Origin: Rhodobacteraceae bacterium REDSEA-S34_B6
GTDB lineage: Bacteria > Pseudomonadota > Alphaproteobacteria > Rhodobacterales > Rhodobacteraceae
DNA length: 41,294 bases
Direction: 5' to 3'
Assembly (NCBI GenBank): GCA_001627925.1
Contig: LUQC01000014.1
Coordinates: 42,177 to 83,470, forward strand
The number at the start of each line of letters is the position of its first letter. Within the stretch, counting starts at the first letter, position 1. The notes below the pieces were generated by a model. That model did no database searches, had not been told where the DNA came from, and saw only the letters and a program-made list of their open reading frames with translations. The position numbers and the translations under genes are program-made. This document shows, piece after piece, positions 8,150 through 16,843 of the stretch.

Positions 8150-8971
8150 TTATAAAAATGGCATATGCCTATTTACATCCTTATAAAGTAAATATCTGAA
8201 AGGTCCTGGTCCTCCTGCATAACATGCCTGGGGGCAAAAAGCTCGAAGCCACAAAAAGTCTCCTGCCTCCACCTCAACCCAGTCTTGATTAAGATGATAA
8301 ACAGCTTTTCCCTCAAGAATATATATTCCATGTTCCATGACATGTGTTTCCGCAAAAGGAATGACACCACCAGGCTTAAAAGTCACAATATTAACATGCA
8401 TGTCATGGCGAATATCATCAGGCTCAACAAAGCGCTTAGTAAACCACGTGTTGTTAGAATTAGGCATTTCGATGTCTTCGCATTCATTTTCATTTTTTAC
8501 GAAAGCTGCAGGACGCTTGATCCCATTGATATCTTTATATAATTTCCGAATCCAATGGAAATTAGTTTCTTCATTAGAATTGCTCCAAATACTCCATTCA
8601 GAACCAGCTGGAATATAGGCGTAACTACCACTTTTCAGAATATAGCTTTCACTGTTAATTGTTAATTCAGCTGAACCAGACGTCAAAAAAAGCACTGACT
8701 GAACCTTCGAGTTAGCTTCCGGATTGTCACTTCCTCCGTTTGGTTCTAGTTGCACCACATACTGACTAAATGTTTCTGCAAAACCGGTCATTGGCCTGGC
8801 GACAACCCACATCCTCATATGCTTCCAAAAAGGAAGAAAACTAGTAACTATATCAGAGAAACAACCACGGGGAATTACTGCATAAGCACTTTTAAATACA
8901 GCTCTGTCCGTTAGTAATTTTGATTGCGATGGGAGCCCCCCCGCTGGAGAAACATATGTATTTTTTTTCAT
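8150..8971 (-). CDS. allE: (S)-ureidoglycine aminohydrolase
   Basis: Manganese-dependent double-cupin enzyme that releases ammonia from (S)-ureidoglycine to give (S)-ureidoglycolate, downstream of allantoate in purine breakdown. The 273 residues hold two cupin domains. The second carries the likely metal site in FAETHVMEHGIYILEG (Glu, His and His) and a Gln in FCPQACYAGG, and the protein ends with the typical YLLYKDVNRHMPFL. The opening SPAGGLPSQ is also typical. It is convergent with imuB and stands alone here. PuuD, which makes 5-hydroxyisourate from urate, is encoded at the far end of the window, so the organism probably degrades urate or allantoin for nitrogen. Confidence 0.85.
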   Translation of the reverse strand: MKKNTYVSPAGGLPSQSKLLTDRAVFKSAYAVIPRGCFSDIVTSFLPFWKHMRMWVVARPMTGFAETFSQYVVQLEPNGGSDNPEANSKVQSVLFLTSGSAELTINSESYILKSGSYAYIPAGSEWSIWSNSNEETNFHWIRKLYKDINGIKRPAAFVKNENECEDIEMPNSNNTWFTKRFVEPDDIRHDMHVNIVTFKPGGVIPFAETHVMEHGIYILEGKAVYHLNQDWVEVEAGDFLWLRAFCPQACYAGGPGPFRYLLYKDVNRHMPFL

Positions 8972-9112
8972 ATAATTTTTTCTAATTAAACATTTATATA
9001 TTCAAAACGTGAAAACTTTAACTTAAAGCAATTGTACCCATAATTTATGGACAGTAATAGAAATAACCTATTCAGAGTTTATATTACCACAAAATATTTA
9101 AACATAAAAATA

Positions 9113-9619
9113 TCATTCACTAGACATCGAAGGTGTACGAACGCCTAACGAACGCCAACGCTCCAATTCTTTTGGAGCACTTAATGTCATTTTCCGATAT
9201 ATTTGATTATATCTATCTACTCGAAAAAGCTTAACACTTGTTAACACGCCCATCCTACGCAAAAACTTCCGGTCTTCTTCCGCAAGCTCTTCACGGATAT
9301 TAGTGTCTACTCCAGCCCTCGATACGTACTCCAACAAGTTTTTATCTCTCTTTGATATGCTGTCAGTATCATCAATGCTGCCGCCCAGCTTTTCAATCAA
9401 ATCACGCTTTGGTGTCGGATCTGCTAAATTACCTGCTGATGCATCAGGTATTGGAAGCTTCGTTAAATTGTTTGGTATTATTAGAGGCTTACTAGGCAAT
9501 ACCGCAAATTCCTCGGGACCTGTCCCAACATCATAAAGGTCCCGAAGTCTCGCATCATCACTGCTACAAGCACTCAATAAAAATAAACTGACTAAGATGC
9601 CTGAAATCCTACAGACCAT
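9113..9619 (-). CDS. DUF3035 outer-membrane lipoprotein (BamF-like)
   Basis: Small lipoprotein of 168 residues. The N-terminus is a type II signal with lipobox LSAC (Cys near residue 18), followed by SSDD. The body contains VGTGPEEFAVLPSKPLIIP, the conserved core of the DUF3035 family, which has been described as the alphaproteobacterial BamF subunit of the outer-membrane protein assembly complex; I recall this link from memory and rate it moderate. The gene lies 47 bases after lspA, whose product would process its prolipoprotein, and ends the rsmB-to-lspA run. The start ATG at 9619 has a weak ribosome binding site. Confidence 0.8.
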   Translation of the reverse strand: MVCRISGILVSLFLLSACSSDDARLRDLYDVGTGPEEFAVLPSKPLIIPNNLTKLPIPDASAGNLADPTPKRDLIEKLGGSIDDTDSISKRDKNLLEYVSRAGVDTNIREELAEEDRKFLRRMGVLTSVKLFRVDRYNQIYRKMTLSAPKELERWRSLGVRTPSMSSE

Positions 9620-9666
9620 AAAATACCATTCTTAATTTAGTTACAATATTAACGGATGAAACAGCT

Positions 9667-10140
9667 TCAGTCACTCTCATTCTGTTTGCCTGAAAATATA
9701 ACCAACCCAAGAGCACCAAAAAATATAAAGATATCTGCTACATTAAACGCAAAAGGGTTGGATATTCCACAACAAGATACATTTAGAAAATCAACAACTG
9801 CACCATGAAAAAATCGATCGATAGCATTTCCAGCTGCCCCACCAACCAAAAAACCACAAGCGACTAAGCCAAGTGATCCAAATTTTTCTGAAACCGACCA
9901 TCTAATCACAACAAAACAAATTAAAAAAGCAATTATGATTAGAACCCAGCGCATGATCTCTGTGCTGTTTGCAAACAAACCAAAGTTTACCCCATAATTC
10001 CATGCCATAGTGAATTGTAAATAAGGAGGGAAAACATCGATTATTCCAACGGACGGTAAATCTAAAAGATACAGCATGGTGAGTTTAGAAAGCTGGTCGC
10101 ACAGTATCGTAATTATCGCAACTTGTAAAATTTTATACAT
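9667..10140 (-). CDS. lspA: Lipoprotein signal peptidase (signal peptidase II)
   Basis: Inner-membrane aspartyl protease that removes signal peptides from prolipoproteins. It has 157 residues and four hydrophobic helices. The catalytic aspartates are Asp117 in GAVVDFLNV and Asp136 in FNVADIFIF, with the conserved GGAAGNAIDR and MAWNYGVNFGLF motifs also present. The ATG at 10140 has an AGAGGT site and starts only seven bases after purH, so translation is probably coupled. The next gene downstream encodes a lipoprotein substrate. Confidence 0.96.
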   Translation of the reverse strand: MYKILQVAIITILCDQLSKLTMLYLLDLPSVGIIDVFPPYLQFTMAWNYGVNFGLFANSTEIMRWVLIIIAFLICFVVIRWSVSEKFGSLGLVACGFLVGGAAGNAIDRFFHGAVVDFLNVSCCGISNPFAFNVADIFIFFGALGLVIFSGKQNESD

Positions 10141-10147
10141 ATTACCT

Positions 10148-11737
10148 CTAATGTTTAAAATGCCTCATTCCAGTGAAAATCATTGCAAGCCCAGCCTCAT
10201 TTGCCGCATCAATTACTTCATTATCTTTAATTGAACCGCCCGGCTGAATTATGGACGACGCACCTGCTTCAATTGCAGCCTCTAGTCCATCTGCAAATGG
10301 GAAAAAGGCATCTGACGCTAATGCAGATCCCTGTGTTGGAAGCTCATCTAAACCCTGAGCTTTAGCCATGTCTTCAGCCTTCTTAGCTGCAATCATACAA
10401 CTATCTACACGGCTCATCTGTCCAGCCCCAATCCCAACTGTACAAAGATCTTTTGCATATACTATGGCATTTGATTTTACGTGCTTAGCAACTTTCCAGG
10501 CAAAAAGCATATCTTGAAACTCGCTATCTGTAGGATTTCTTTGTGTAACAACACGCAAACTATTTTGTGATAAAGGCTTTCTATCTTTATCTTGAACTAA
10601 GTAACCACCAGACACATGCCTAATGACTTTTGATTGACACGCCAGATTAGTAGACCTCTCTGCTGTCAATAATCTGAGATTACTTTTCGAAGAGAAGACT
10701 TTACGCCCACCTTCCGTTATGCCTGGGGCAATGACGACTTCAGTAAAGACCTTGGTAATTTCTCTCGCAGATTCCTCATCAATGATCTGATTTACAGCAA
10801 CGATGCCTCCGAAAGCCGAAGTCGTATCACATTGTAAGGCCGCTTTATAAGCCTCAACTAGATTATTTGCCACACCGACGCCACACGGATTAGCATGCTT
10901 AATAATAACAGCTGCTGCTCTATCACTTTCCGTGAACTCATTCACTAATTCGAGAGCGGCGTCAGCATCATTTATATTGTTATATGACAACTCTTTACCT
11001 TGAACTTGATACGCAGCACCAATGCCACTATTAATATTTTCATCTACGTAAAAAGATGCGCTCTGGTGTGGATTTTCTCCGTACCTCAAATTTTGTGATA
11101 AAGCTGCTGAAAATGAGAGGCGCCGAGGTTGTATATGCCCAGCTTGCTCTAACATCCAAGTTGAGACCATAGCATCATAATTGGCAGTTAACGAAAAAGC
11201 ATTCTGTGACAGTTTTTGCCTGAAGGTATAAGAGGTGCATCCGTTGTTAACATTTAATTCATCAATTAAATCTCCGTAATCTTGGCTATCAACCACTGTG
11301 GTAACATACTTAAAGTTCTTTGCGGCCGCTCTAATCATTGCGGGGCCGCCAATATCTATGTTTTCAATACAATGATTATAATCAGCACCGCTCTTAACGG
11401 TTTCTGCAAAAGGGTACAGATTCACTATTAATAGATCTATCTCCTTTATTTTATGTGCTTCCATTGCTTCTAAATGTGATTTTTCATCTCTTACAGCAAG
11501 CAAACCACCATGCACACTTGGGTGAAGCGTTTTTAAACGCCCATCCATCATTTCAGGGAAACCTGTTAATTCTGACACTTCTTTAACATTAAAGCCCGCA
11601 TCACGCAGCATAGATGCGCTCCCCCCAGTTGAAACAATTTCAACACTTCTTTCTTTAAGTTCCTGTGCAAGTTCCAAGATGCCTGCTTTATTTGATACAG
11701 AGATTAATGCTCGTTTAATTTTTATTAATTTTTCCAA
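10148..11737 (-). CDS. purH: Bifunctional AICAR formyltransferase / IMP cyclohydrolase
   Basis: Catalyses the last two steps of IMP synthesis in the cytosol. At 529 residues it is full length: the N-terminal IMP cyclohydrolase domain (about 5-195, opening [14 protein letters not shown] and [13 protein letters not shown]) and the C-terminal AICAR transformylase domain with [11 protein letters not shown], and the terminal [18 protein letters not shown] and FTGMRHFKH. The start is apparently TTG at 11737, with TAGG about ten bases upstream; no ATG or GTG precedes the conserved [11 protein letters not shown]. It sits 54 bases after the heparinase-like gene and seven before lspA. Confidence 0.96.
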   Translation of the reverse strand: MEKLIKIKRALISVSNKAGILELAQELKERSVEIVSTGGSASMLRDAGFNVKEVSELTGFPEMMDGRLKTLHPSVHGGLLAVRDEKSHLEAMEAHKIKEIDLLIVNLYPFAETVKSGADYNHCIENIDIGGPAMIRAAAKNFKYVTTVVDSQDYGDLIDELNVNNGCTSYTFRQKLSQNAFSLTANYDAMVSTWMLEQAGHIQPRRLSFSAALSQNLRYGENPHQSASFYVDENINSGIGAAYQVQGKELSYNNINDADAALELVNEFTESDRAAAVIIKHANPCGVGVANNLVEAYKAALQCDTTSAFGGIVAVNQIIDEESAREITKVFTEVVIAPGITEGGRKVFSSKSNLRLLTAERSTNLACQSKVIRHVSGGYLVQDKDRKPLSQNSLRVVTQRNPTDSEFQDMLFAWKVAKHVKSNAIVYAKDLCTVGIGAGQMSRVDSCMIAAKKAEDMAKAQGLDELPTQGSALASDAFFPFADGLEAAIEAGASSIIQPGGSIKDNEVIDAANEAGLAMIFTGMRHFKH

Positions 11738-11791
11738 CAGAAATACCTATTTTTGTTCGAAAGAACACGTGAGAAAGCAACAATTTAATTT

Positions 11792-13474
11792 TCAAGTTTC
11801 GATATCATAGGATTTTTGTAAAGACCACCTGACTTGCTTTAAAAAATCATTCAACCTTGCCGAAAAAATAACCTGCTGGGCGGGAATTGGTGATGCGTGC
11901 CCTTCACTAAAATAATAACTAGGATGAAAACGGGGAGCTAAATCAAAAGCCTCCAAAATCCACGTCCCTGAGTACTTTGAATTCATCTGTACTGTATCAT
12001 CATCTAAAATTTGCGCCGTTACCTCAGGATGCAAGTGAAACCTCACTTCATACTCTATACCATAAACGGAAATCTCTTTTGATTTGCCAAGAGTTGAAAG
12101 TGGCTCGATCTGATCTTGACCGATCAAGCTGTCCCCATTATCCGAAAGTTCTAACTTTCTCTCAAGGATAACTCCATATTTATTAGCATAAGCATTATGA
12201 GAGACAGTCAGTGCAGTCCCTCCTGCAACCCTTGATTTGTTTACCGTAACTTCTGTTGGGCCTTGAGTTAAAAAATCTCCCATTGCCGATCCACGAGATA
12301 AGCTCTTTAAAAGTTTTGCAGAAGATTTACCTTTTAAACAGAATATAGAATGCGACTGCGTCGCTCTACCCGCCTTGTGCCAGTCCCTGCCAAAATTCAC
12401 CCCGGAGCCACAATTAACGATAAGCGGCTGTCTACCATGCGTTAGTTCAAATCCTAAAACAGAGGCATGTGATAAATTAGAATACGGAATATTAGGTAAC
12501 CGACCAGCATCCTGTATGATACTAGTACGCCCTCCCTCCATCCGCGCGTAGCCCATTTTCAAAATTTCTGTCGTTTTCTTTTTGTTTCCAGATAAAAATA
12601 AATAACGATCTAGATCTCCTGGGTATTTAACACAACTACCATTAAAACGGCATAAGTTTCCGTCGACATGCCGAAGATGGCGTAAAGCTGGTGCAATGCT
12701 ATTTATAGTCTCTATATGAGCTTGACTTGGGGTCCAATCAGCCTCATGCAAACCATGAGCAACCCAAACCAGGTACATAAATATTTCTAGTAACTCCTCG
12801 GGATTCCTAGACAAAATACCACCATCTTCATCTATTTTATCTCTGCACTCCCTAGAGAGATGCTCCGTCCCAACAGTAATAAAGCGTTCAAATCCGTCTA
12901 TATATAGACCGCAATATATAACGCCAACAATGGCCTCGAAATTCATGGTCAACTTGTCAGTTTTGTAGAACCGCTTGGATATGAAATTTGCATGCTTATA
13001 AATTGACTTAAAATAAGTGGTTATATATTTTTCCGATAATCCATTTAATATTGTATCCTCATGGTGGATAAGTCTTATGAGGCGCCTGCTAGTCAGTCTG
13101 GGCGTCCAGCCCGGACCTGAACCTGATCCATATTTTTCGATCCAGCTAAAAACCCACTTCTGGACAATTTCCACAGCCGCTTTATCTCCCCTAGCCGCCA
13201 AGTCATCCAACCAGGGGAACCCATGTAATTCCTCATAATTCTCAATACTGGATAACGAATGATCCCATATGACTTTATCGCCAAGTTCAAAAATATTTCC
13301 AAAAACAAAGAGTTTTCCATCACAAATTTTGTCTGCAAGTGAGATATTACCAATGGAACGTGGACCGGGTTTAGAAATAAATTGCTCAGATTTGGCAAAA
13401 TTTTTCACGGTTCTAGCACAAACTAAATGCCCAAGTTTAAAGAAATAATTTCTTATAATCCGTATAAAGATCAT
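11792..13474 (-). CDS. Heparinase II/III family protein
   Basis: A 560-residue protein with an alpha-helical toroid N-terminal half (containing WSWIEKYGSGSGPGWTP-like elements and NFEAIVGVIYCGLY) and a C-terminal heparinase II/III beta-domain (PNLSHASVLGFELTHGRQPLIVNCGSG). Family members cleave acidic polysaccharides by beta-elimination, but this conserved alphaproteobacterial version between rsmB and purH has, as far as I know, no established substrate. I see no clear cleavable signal peptide; the N-terminus is basic and only weakly hydrophobic. The ATG at 13474 follows a strong AGGGGG site. It shares the strand with rsmB (98 bases upstream) and purH. A role in envelope or exopolysaccharide remodelling is a guess. 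Confidence 0.85.
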   Translation of the reverse strand: MIFIRIIRNYFFKLGHLVCARTVKNFAKSEQFISKPGPRSIGNISLADKICDGKLFVFGNIFELGDKVIWDHSLSSIENYEELHGFPWLDDLAARGDKAAVEIVQKWVFSWIEKYGSGSGPGWTPRLTSRRLIRLIHHEDTILNGLSEKYITTYFKSIYKHANFISKRFYKTDKLTMNFEAIVGVIYCGLYIDGFERFITVGTEHLSRECRDKIDEDGGILSRNPEELLEIFMYLVWVAHGLHEADWTPSQAHIETINSIAPALRHLRHVDGNLCRFNGSCVKYPGDLDRYLFLSGNKKKTTEILKMGYARMEGGRTSIIQDAGRLPNIPYSNLSHASVLGFELTHGRQPLIVNCGSGVNFGRDWHKAGRATQSHSIFCLKGKSSAKLLKSLSRGSAMGDFLTQGPTEVTVNKSRVAGGTALTVSHNAYANKYGVILERKLELSDNGDSLIGQDQIEPLSTLGKSKEISVYGIEYEVRFHLHPEVTAQILDDDTVQMNSKYSGTWILEAFDLAPRFHPSYYFSEGHASPIPAQQVIFSARLNDFLKQVRWSLQKSYDIET

Positions 13475-13572
13475 AAATTATTACCCCCTAAAATTTAATT
13501 CTGAAATTTGACATCGTGCAGTAATCGTCTGGGTCATGGCCATATTAAATTCAGATAATCTAATCGCGAAGA

Positions 13573-14850
13573 TTAAACTTTTACAAGCTTCACAATATAG
13601 AATCCATCAATACCGCCTGTCTCAGCCAAGTGAATTGGGAGCAACCTTAATCCGCCCTCCTCAGTCCGGTACTTTTCCAGGAAATCTAACTCTTTAGGCA
13701 AATATTTTTCCACTCTTATTTCGTGCTTCTCGTTTAAAAGTTTCCTCACTTGGTGCTCACCCTCCTGCGGAAACAATGAACAGGTGCAATAAACTAATTG
13801 AGTAGTCGGCTTCATTAAACTTACTGCATGTTCCAACATGCTATATTGTAAACAAAATAATTTTTTTAGGTCCGCTTGTGATTTGACATAAGGTAAATCT
13901 GGGTGACGCCTGACTGTCCCAGTTGCGCTACACGGAGCATCTAAAATGATAATGTCAAAAAAACCCTTAATTTTGAATAAATCAGAAATAACTATATTTG
14001 CATTAAGAGACGTTCTAGCTAGGTTCTCCTTTAGTTTTGCGGCTCGAACCTTTGACATATCTACAGCAGTCACATTAGCCCCAGCCGCAGATAACTGCAT
14101 AGTTTTGCCGCCAGGAGCTGCACACAAATCGAGGGCAGATTTCCCTTTTACGTCATTAAAAAGATGTATAGGGATACTCGCTGAGATATCTTGAACCCAC
14201 CACTCTCCTTCTTTAAAACCTGGAAGCTCAGATATTTGCCCAGCATTTTCCAATCGCAAACTATGCTTAATGATCTGCTTGCCCTTCAATTCGATTGAAA
14301 AACGGTCTATTAGTTCTGGGGTCTTAATGGTTATATCTACAGGCGGACGCTCTAAATGCTGCTTCTCAATTTTATGTGTAATTGAACTACCGTATGCCTG
14401 TAAAAGTAGCTGCCGAAACCATTTTGGTAATTTAGGAATATCTAACTTGTTCCAAGAACTCCTATCAACTTTAGATATTTTCCTAAGAACCGCATTCACA
14501 AGTCCTTTGTAATTTTTAAGTCGCTTATTCATTCCAACAATAGAAACGTACTCATTTACAATACCATGTGCATCACCATCATCCATAATTTCAACAGTTG
14601 CTAATCTAAGAATGTTTAAAATCTTTAAAGTTGGTCTTTTTTTTAACAAAGGAAGTAGCAAAGCATCGGCACGCTCCAAATGCCGTAGCGTGTTAAGCAG
14701 CAAGCGTTGTGAACGCGCACGATCGGCGGCATTCAGATTTTGCATGATTAAATTTAAATTTAAATCTGCTAATAAACGCTTCTCACTTAATATATTATCC
14801 ATCAAAAAACTCGCCTGAAAGCGAGCAGACAGCACTTTTTTTTCAGGCAT
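13573..14850 (-). CDS. rsmB: 16S rRNA m5C967 methyltransferase RsmB
   Basis: SAM-dependent enzyme that methylates C967 of 16S rRNA. The N-terminal third is a NusB-like RNA-binding domain (LLNTLRHLERADALL), followed by the Rossmann methyltransferase domain with LDLCAAPGGKT, the DAPCSATGTVRRHPD motif IV and the catalytic-cysteine motif TCSLFPQEGE. I chose ATG at 14850 because AAGGA lies about nine bases upstream, giving 425 residues; an in-frame TTG at 14868 lacks a site. It heads the run rsmB > heparinase-like > purH > lspA > lipoprotein and is divergent from the small SDHAF4-like gene. Confidence 0.94.
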   Translation of the reverse strand: MPEKKVLSARFQASFLMDNILSEKRLLADLNLNLIMQNLNAADRARSQRLLLNTLRHLERADALLLPLLKKRPTLKILNILRLATVEIMDDGDAHGIVNEYVSIVGMNKRLKNYKGLVNAVLRKISKVDRSSWNKLDIPKLPKWFRQLLLQAYGSSITHKIEKQHLERPPVDITIKTPELIDRFSIELKGKQIIKHSLRLENAGQISELPGFKEGEWWVQDISASIPIHLFNDVKGKSALDLCAAPGGKTMQLSAAGANVTAVDMSKVRAAKLKENLARTSLNANIVISDLFKIKGFFDIIILDAPCSATGTVRRHPDLPYVKSQADLKKLFCLQYSMLEHAVSLMKPTTQLVYCTCSLFPQEGEHQVRKLLNEKHEIRVEKYLPKELDFLEKYRTEEGGLRLLPIHLAETGGIDGFYIVKLVKV

Positions 14851-14914
14851 TAAGTGAATTCCTTGCAATTTAGAAGAGTTTTATATACCCAAGCTTCATT
14901 AGAGGGAAGAGATT

Positions 14915-15091
14915 ATGGTAAACCCAAAAAAAATACCCCCAGAAGCAAAACGGGCATTAGAGGAAGCTGAAGAACGTCGAAAATCAATAAAAGACAAACC
15001 CGCTCCTAAAAAGGAGTTCGGCGGAAGAGATGGCCCAGAACCAGTTAGATTTGGAGACTGGGAACGGAAAGGTATTGCTATAGATTTTTAA
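14915..15091 (+). CDS. DUF1674 protein, SDHAF4-like succinate dehydrogenase assembly factor
   Basis: A 58-residue protein. Its C-terminal half carries the family signature: EFGGRDGPEPVRFGDWERKG followed by IAIDF at the end. In mitochondria the homologue SDHAF4 binds the flavinylated SdhA subunit before it joins SdhB; a similar role is likely here but the gene is not beside sdh genes. The N-terminal half is charged and probably flexible. The ATG at 14915 follows AGAGGGAAGAG, a strong ribosome binding site. Its last four bases overlap the convergent hemF stop. It is divergent from rsmB with 64 bases between starts. Confidence 0.88.
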   Translation: MVNPKKIPPEAKRALEEAEERRKSIKDKPAPKKEFGGRDGPEPVRFGDWERKGIAIDF

Positions 15092-15981
15092 TACCACTTT
15101 GCGAAAGGTGGCAAACTCATTAGAACGGCATTCGCGTCATGGCCAGTTGCCAGCCCAAACTTTGTTCCGCGATCATATACAAGATTATATTCAGCGTATA
15201 AGCCTCTGTGCTCCAGCTGGATATCTTTATCTCTCTCATTAAATTCATTAACCATTCGTTTTTCAAGCAGTGGAAGATATGCTGGCAAGAAAGCTTTGCC
15301 AATATCCTTAGTAAGATTGAAGTCTGCTTCCCAATCCCCAGTGTTGCGATCGTCCATGAATATACCACCCACCCCTCGGGCTCGCTTGCGGTGCGGAATG
15401 AAAAAATACTCATCAGCCCATTTTTTCAATTTGGGATAGAGTTCAGGGTCGTGCTTATTCAAGTAAGATCGAAGTGTGGAATGAAAATGAAGAGTATCTT
15501 CCTCGAATTCAATACAGGGGTTCAAATCTGAACCACCACCAAACCACCATGCATATGGCGTCCAAAACATACGAGTATTCATGTGAACCGCCGGACAATT
15601 AGGATTTCTGACGTGAGCAACTAAACTAATACCACTAGCCCAAAATTTTGGATCCTCTCGCATTTCAGGAATTCCCAAACGCTCAGCCATCGACTGTTGC
15701 GCGGCTTTATTAAGATTTCCATATACCGTTGAAACGTTGACGCCTACTTTTTCGAAAATACGCCCATTTCGCATTACACTCATTAATCCGCCGCCGGCAT
15801 CAACACCCAGCTTATCCTCTCGTTTTGTTTCGTTGACTTCAAATTTACCAGCACCGAGCTCCGAAAAAGGTCCTTTAAAATGTGACTGTTCCAACTCTTC
15901 AAAAGCAGATACGATATCGTTTCTTAAACTTAAAAACCATTCACTGGCTCTATTTTTTTCAACTTCAGTAATTTGTTTCAT
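15088..15981 (-). CDS. hemF: Oxygen-dependent coproporphyrinogen III oxidase
   Basis: Converts coproporphyrinogen III to protoporphyrinogen IX using oxygen, in heme synthesis. The conserved WWFGGGSDLNPC segment, the histidine motif DTLHFH and RGVGGIFMDD are all present, as is the C-terminal RGTKFGLATG. I start it at ATG 15981 (MKQITEVEKN), giving 297 residues, the usual length; the frame continues upstream to 16059 but those residues overlap the SDR gene and are not family-like. It is the last gene of the minus-strand run clpS > methyltransferase > SDR > hemF, 28 bases after the SDR. The aerobic enzyme implies growth with oxygen. Confidence 0.96.
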   Translation of the reverse strand: MKQITEVEKNRASEWFLSLRNDIVSAFEELEQSHFKGPFSELGAGKFEVNETKREDKLGVDAGGGLMSVMRNGRIFEKVGVNVSTVYGNLNKAAQQSMAERLGIPEMREDPKFWASGISLVAHVRNPNCPAVHMNTRMFWTPYAWWFGGGSDLNPCIEFEEDTLHFHSTLRSYLNKHDPELYPKLKKWADEYFFIPHRKRARGVGGIFMDDRNTGDWEADFNLTKDIGKAFLPAYLPLLEKRMVNEFNERDKDIQLEHRGLYAEYNLVYDRGTKFGLATGHDANAVLMSLPPFAKWY

Positions 15982-16009
15982 ATATGCTCTAATTCTTTTG
16001 ATGCTTACA

Positions 16010-16816
16010 TTAATGAAAAGGTGAAGATACGGGATCCAGAAGACACCGGCCTCCGTCAACTGTGATTATTTGACCGGTTACAAAACCAGAAGCTGGCGCA
16101 GCTAAATACTGAACAGTTTCAACTATTTCGGAAGCGGAAGCAATGCGTCCCATTGGTGTATGCGCCTCAATATCCTGTCTAAGCTCATCCGCATCCTTAA
16201 GACTATTCTGCAAGCTAGCAGACATAATTGAACCAATAGCCAGAGAATTTACTCTGATACGGCTAGGAGCAAGTGAAACCGCAAGAGAACGTGTCATCTG
16301 ATCCATTGCAGCCGTAGCTATTGAGTAGCCTAAAAGCCTCGGTTGAGCCAAAGTTGAGGCAATTGATGACAAATTTACAATTGTACCAATAATACCGTCA
16401 GCTTCCGTGTCTTCTTCCGACTGTTTGATCATTCTTTTAGCCACATGCTGGGATAGTCTAAAACTATTCAATACGTTTTGTTGCCACATAACAGCAATTG
16501 TTTCGTCCTCTAAATCAAGTGGATCTGTAAGCAAAACTTGCCTTGAAGCGTTAATCAGAATATCAACACGCTCGAAAGCATCTATAGTGGCAGAAAGCAA
16601 ATTAGCTATTGTCAGTCTTTCACGCAAGTCTCCAGAAAAGTAACGTACATTCCCATTCTCACATTCTTCACCTAATTCCTTCTTTAGACTTTTATCATCC
16701 ATATCAGCGAACATGACGTGCGCACCCTCCTCGGCAAAGTGCTTCGCTATTGCCAAGCCAATACCATTAGCGGCCCCAGTTACTATGGTAGTCTTACCTT
16801 CTACAGAAAAGGACAT
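16010..16816 (-). CDS. SDR-family oxidoreductase with altered active site
   Basis: Short-chain dehydrogenase/reductase fold, 268 residues. The cofactor motif TGAANGIG (residues 13-20), the acidic ADMDD after strand 2, catalytic-type Asn114, Ser151 and Tyr164 are visible. However the YxxxK motif reads Y164-S-I-A-T168, with threonine where the catalytic lysine belongs, and NNAG reads INAS. The C-terminus (TPMGRIASASEIVETVQYLA, GFVTGQIITVDGG) is otherwise standard. It may be catalytically impaired, specialised or non-enzymatic. The substrate is unknown. ATG at 16816 follows GGGAGAAG. It lies between a methyltransferase gene and hemF, with 27- and 28-base gaps. Confidence 0.85.
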   Translation of the reverse strand: MSFSVEGKTTIVTGAANGIGLAIAKHFAEEGAHVMFADMDDKSLKKELGEECENGNVRYFSGDLRERLTIANLLSATIDAFERVDILINASRQVLLTDPLDLEDETIAVMWQQNVLNSFRLSQHVAKRMIKQSEEDTEADGIIGTIVNLSSIASTLAQPRLLGYSIATAAMDQMTRSLAVSLAPSRIRVNSLAIGSIMSASLQNSLKDADELRQDIEAHTPMGRIASASEIVETVQYLAAPASGFVTGQIITVDGGRCLLDPVSSPFH

Positions 16817-16843
16817 TTCTTCTCCCCTATAAGTTTCGTAAGT

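Noticed and set aside
15982-16059. N-terminal extension of hemF to 16059
   Set aside because: It would overlap the end of the SDR gene and adds residues not found in HemF; MKQITEVEKN at 15981 is a natural start.
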